Below are positions 6,105 to 6,937 of a DNA stretch of 6,937 nt, in pieces. Below the pieces are notes generated by a model, which was not told where the DNA came from, did not search any database, and was given only the letters and a program-made list of their open reading frames with translations. A program made the translations under genes and the position numbers. Positions within the stretch are counted from its first letter, which is position 1. Each line of letters opens with the position of its first letter. Source of the stretch: an uncultured Clostridia bacterium (GTDB taxonomy: Bacteria; Bacillota; Clostridia; Peptostreptococcales; Acidaminobacteraceae). The stretch is taken from NCBI GenBank assembly GCA_937880545.1, contig CALFKA010000137.1, positions 1-6,937 of the forward strand, in the 5' to 3' direction.

Positions 6105-6907
6105 AGCTCACTCACCAGTTCTTCCCGCTCGAGAATATCATCTGATATGGCGATCCCGTGCTTTCTGAGTTCATGGGCCAATTCGATGACCTGAGGAATC
6201 TCCATCTGGTAATCACGCAGTTCTTCTACTCGGGAGAAGATCTCCACAGGCGGTGCGTCCATGACGAGCTTCCCGTTGTCCATGACGAGCACTCTGTCAG
6301 CAAAGGTCGCTTCTTCCATAAAGTGCGTAATCAGGAGAATGGTCATCCCCTTCTCTGTGAGCCCTTCGATGGTTTCTATAACTTCTTTTCTTCCCTGTGG
6401 GTCGAGCATAGCGGTCGATTCATCCAGGACAATCATCTTAGGTTGCATGGCAAGCACGCCCGCGATGGCGATACGCTGCTTCTGACCACCCGAGAGCATA
6501 TGGGGTGGACGCTTTCTAAACGCACTCATCCCCACCTGCTCAAGAGCTTCAGTGATACGCATCTCAATCTCCGCAGGCGCTACTCCCAGATTTTCGGGAC
6601 CGAAAGCCACCTCTTCTTCCACAACCGTGGCAACAAGCTGGTTGTCAGGATTTTGAAACACCATCCCGACATTCTTTCGAATCTCCCAGGTGTATTCTTC
6701 TTCCTTCGTATTCATCCCCTCCACCCATACATCTCCCTCTGTCGGGATCAGCAGAGCGTTGAGGAGTTTGGCAAGGGTCGATTTGCCCGAGCCGTTGTGT
6801 CCTATAAGCACGACAAAACTCCCCTCATCGATCGTCAAAGTGACATTGTCGACAGCGGGGAACTCGTCGTCAGCATACGTGAAGGACACGTTCTCCAGGC
6901 GGATCAT
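6089..6907 (-). CDS. ecfA1: ECF transporter ATPase EcfA1
   Basis: This is the first ATPase of the ECF module, 272 residues, partner of EcfA2. It shows Walker A GHNGSGKST (36-44), Q-loop Q85 in VFQNPDNQLVATVVEEEVAF, signature LSGGQKQR (138-145), Walker B MIVLDES with catalytic E163, LDP of the D-loop (168-170) and switch H195 (LITHFMEE). Ser after the Walker B Glu, in DESTAMLDP, and the NPDNQLVATVVEEDVAF-like Q-loop region are hallmarks of EcfA1. The C-terminal extension is normal. The start at 6907 is supported by GGAGG at 6916-6912, 4 nt upstream. It is the first gene of the operon visible here; only 30 bases lie upstream in the window, so whether it has its own promoter cannot be decided. 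Confidence 0.95.
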   Translation of the reverse strand: MIRLENVSFTYADDEFPAVDNVTLTIDEGSFVVLIGHNGSGKSTLAKLLNALLIPTEGDVWVEGMNTKEEEYTWEIRKNVGMVFQNPDNQLVATVVEEEVAFGPENLGVAPAEIEMRITEALEQVGMSAFRKRPPHMLSGGQKQRIAIAGVLAMQPKMIVLDESTAMLDPQGRKEVIETIEGLTEKGMTILLITHFMEEATFADRVLVMDNGKLVMDAPPVEIFSRVEELRDYQMEIPQVIELAHELRKHGIAISDDILEREELVSELCPLL

Positions 6908-6921
6908 GCTTCCTCCATGGG

Positions 6922-6937
6922 AAAAAAGGGACAGATC
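6922..6937 (-). terminator. Possible right half of a terminator upstream of ecfA1
   Basis: The minus strand enters the window as GATCTGTCCC followed by TTTTTT. A C-rich arm directly followed by six T is what the 3' side of an intrinsic terminator looks like, and GATC could be the centre of a self-complementary GGGACAGATCTGTCCC-type stem. The matching 5' arm would lie beyond position 6937 and cannot be seen. If real, it would end the preceding transcription unit and imply a promoter or read-through for ecfA1. Confidence 0.3.

Overview
The window looks like chromosomal DNA of a Bacillota (Firmicutes) bacterium, probably of the clostridial side. The case rests on the gene order ecfA1-ecfA2-ecfT-truA, which is a classic Firmicutes cluster, on strong AGGAGG-type ribosome binding sites, on tight ATGA-style gene overlaps, and on a NarL/DegU-type two-component system whose membrane sensors resemble those of clostridia. 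Base composition is near even. I see no mobile element, CRISPR array, rRNA or tRNA, and there is no gene-free stretch longer than about 85 bases.

Right half (3720-6907, minus strand): an operon read right to left, ecfA1, ecfA2, ecfT, truA. Successive overlaps are 16, 8 and 4 bp, so translation is probably coupled. The first three genes encode the energising module of a group II ECF vitamin/micronutrient transporter: two ATPases and the transmembrane coupling protein. No substrate-binding S component is present, which is normal because S proteins of this group are encoded elsewhere. truA encodes the tRNA pseudouridine(38-40) synthase. A clear intrinsic terminator follows, and its stem contains the truA stop codon.

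Left half (83-3669): a signalling locus. A promoter squeezed into the truA terminator appears to drive two minus-strand genes that overlap by 8 bp. The first is a seven-TM protein built like a histidine kinase but lacking the phosphoacceptor His and the ATP-binding boxes (a putative pseudokinase). The second is an intact membrane histidine kinase of the DegS/NarX (HisKA_3) class. The likely cognate response regulator (REC plus LuxR-type HTH) is not in that operon. It lies on the plus strand, converging on the kinase gene, and the two 3' ends overlap by 38 bp. Its promoter region carries a near-perfect 16-bp inverted repeat over the -35 element.

The ECF-truA part is ordinary housekeeping. The part worth a second look is the signalling locus: a pseudokinase/kinase tandem, a convergently overlapping regulator, and very compact control regions. 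What it senses and what it controls cannot be read from this window.
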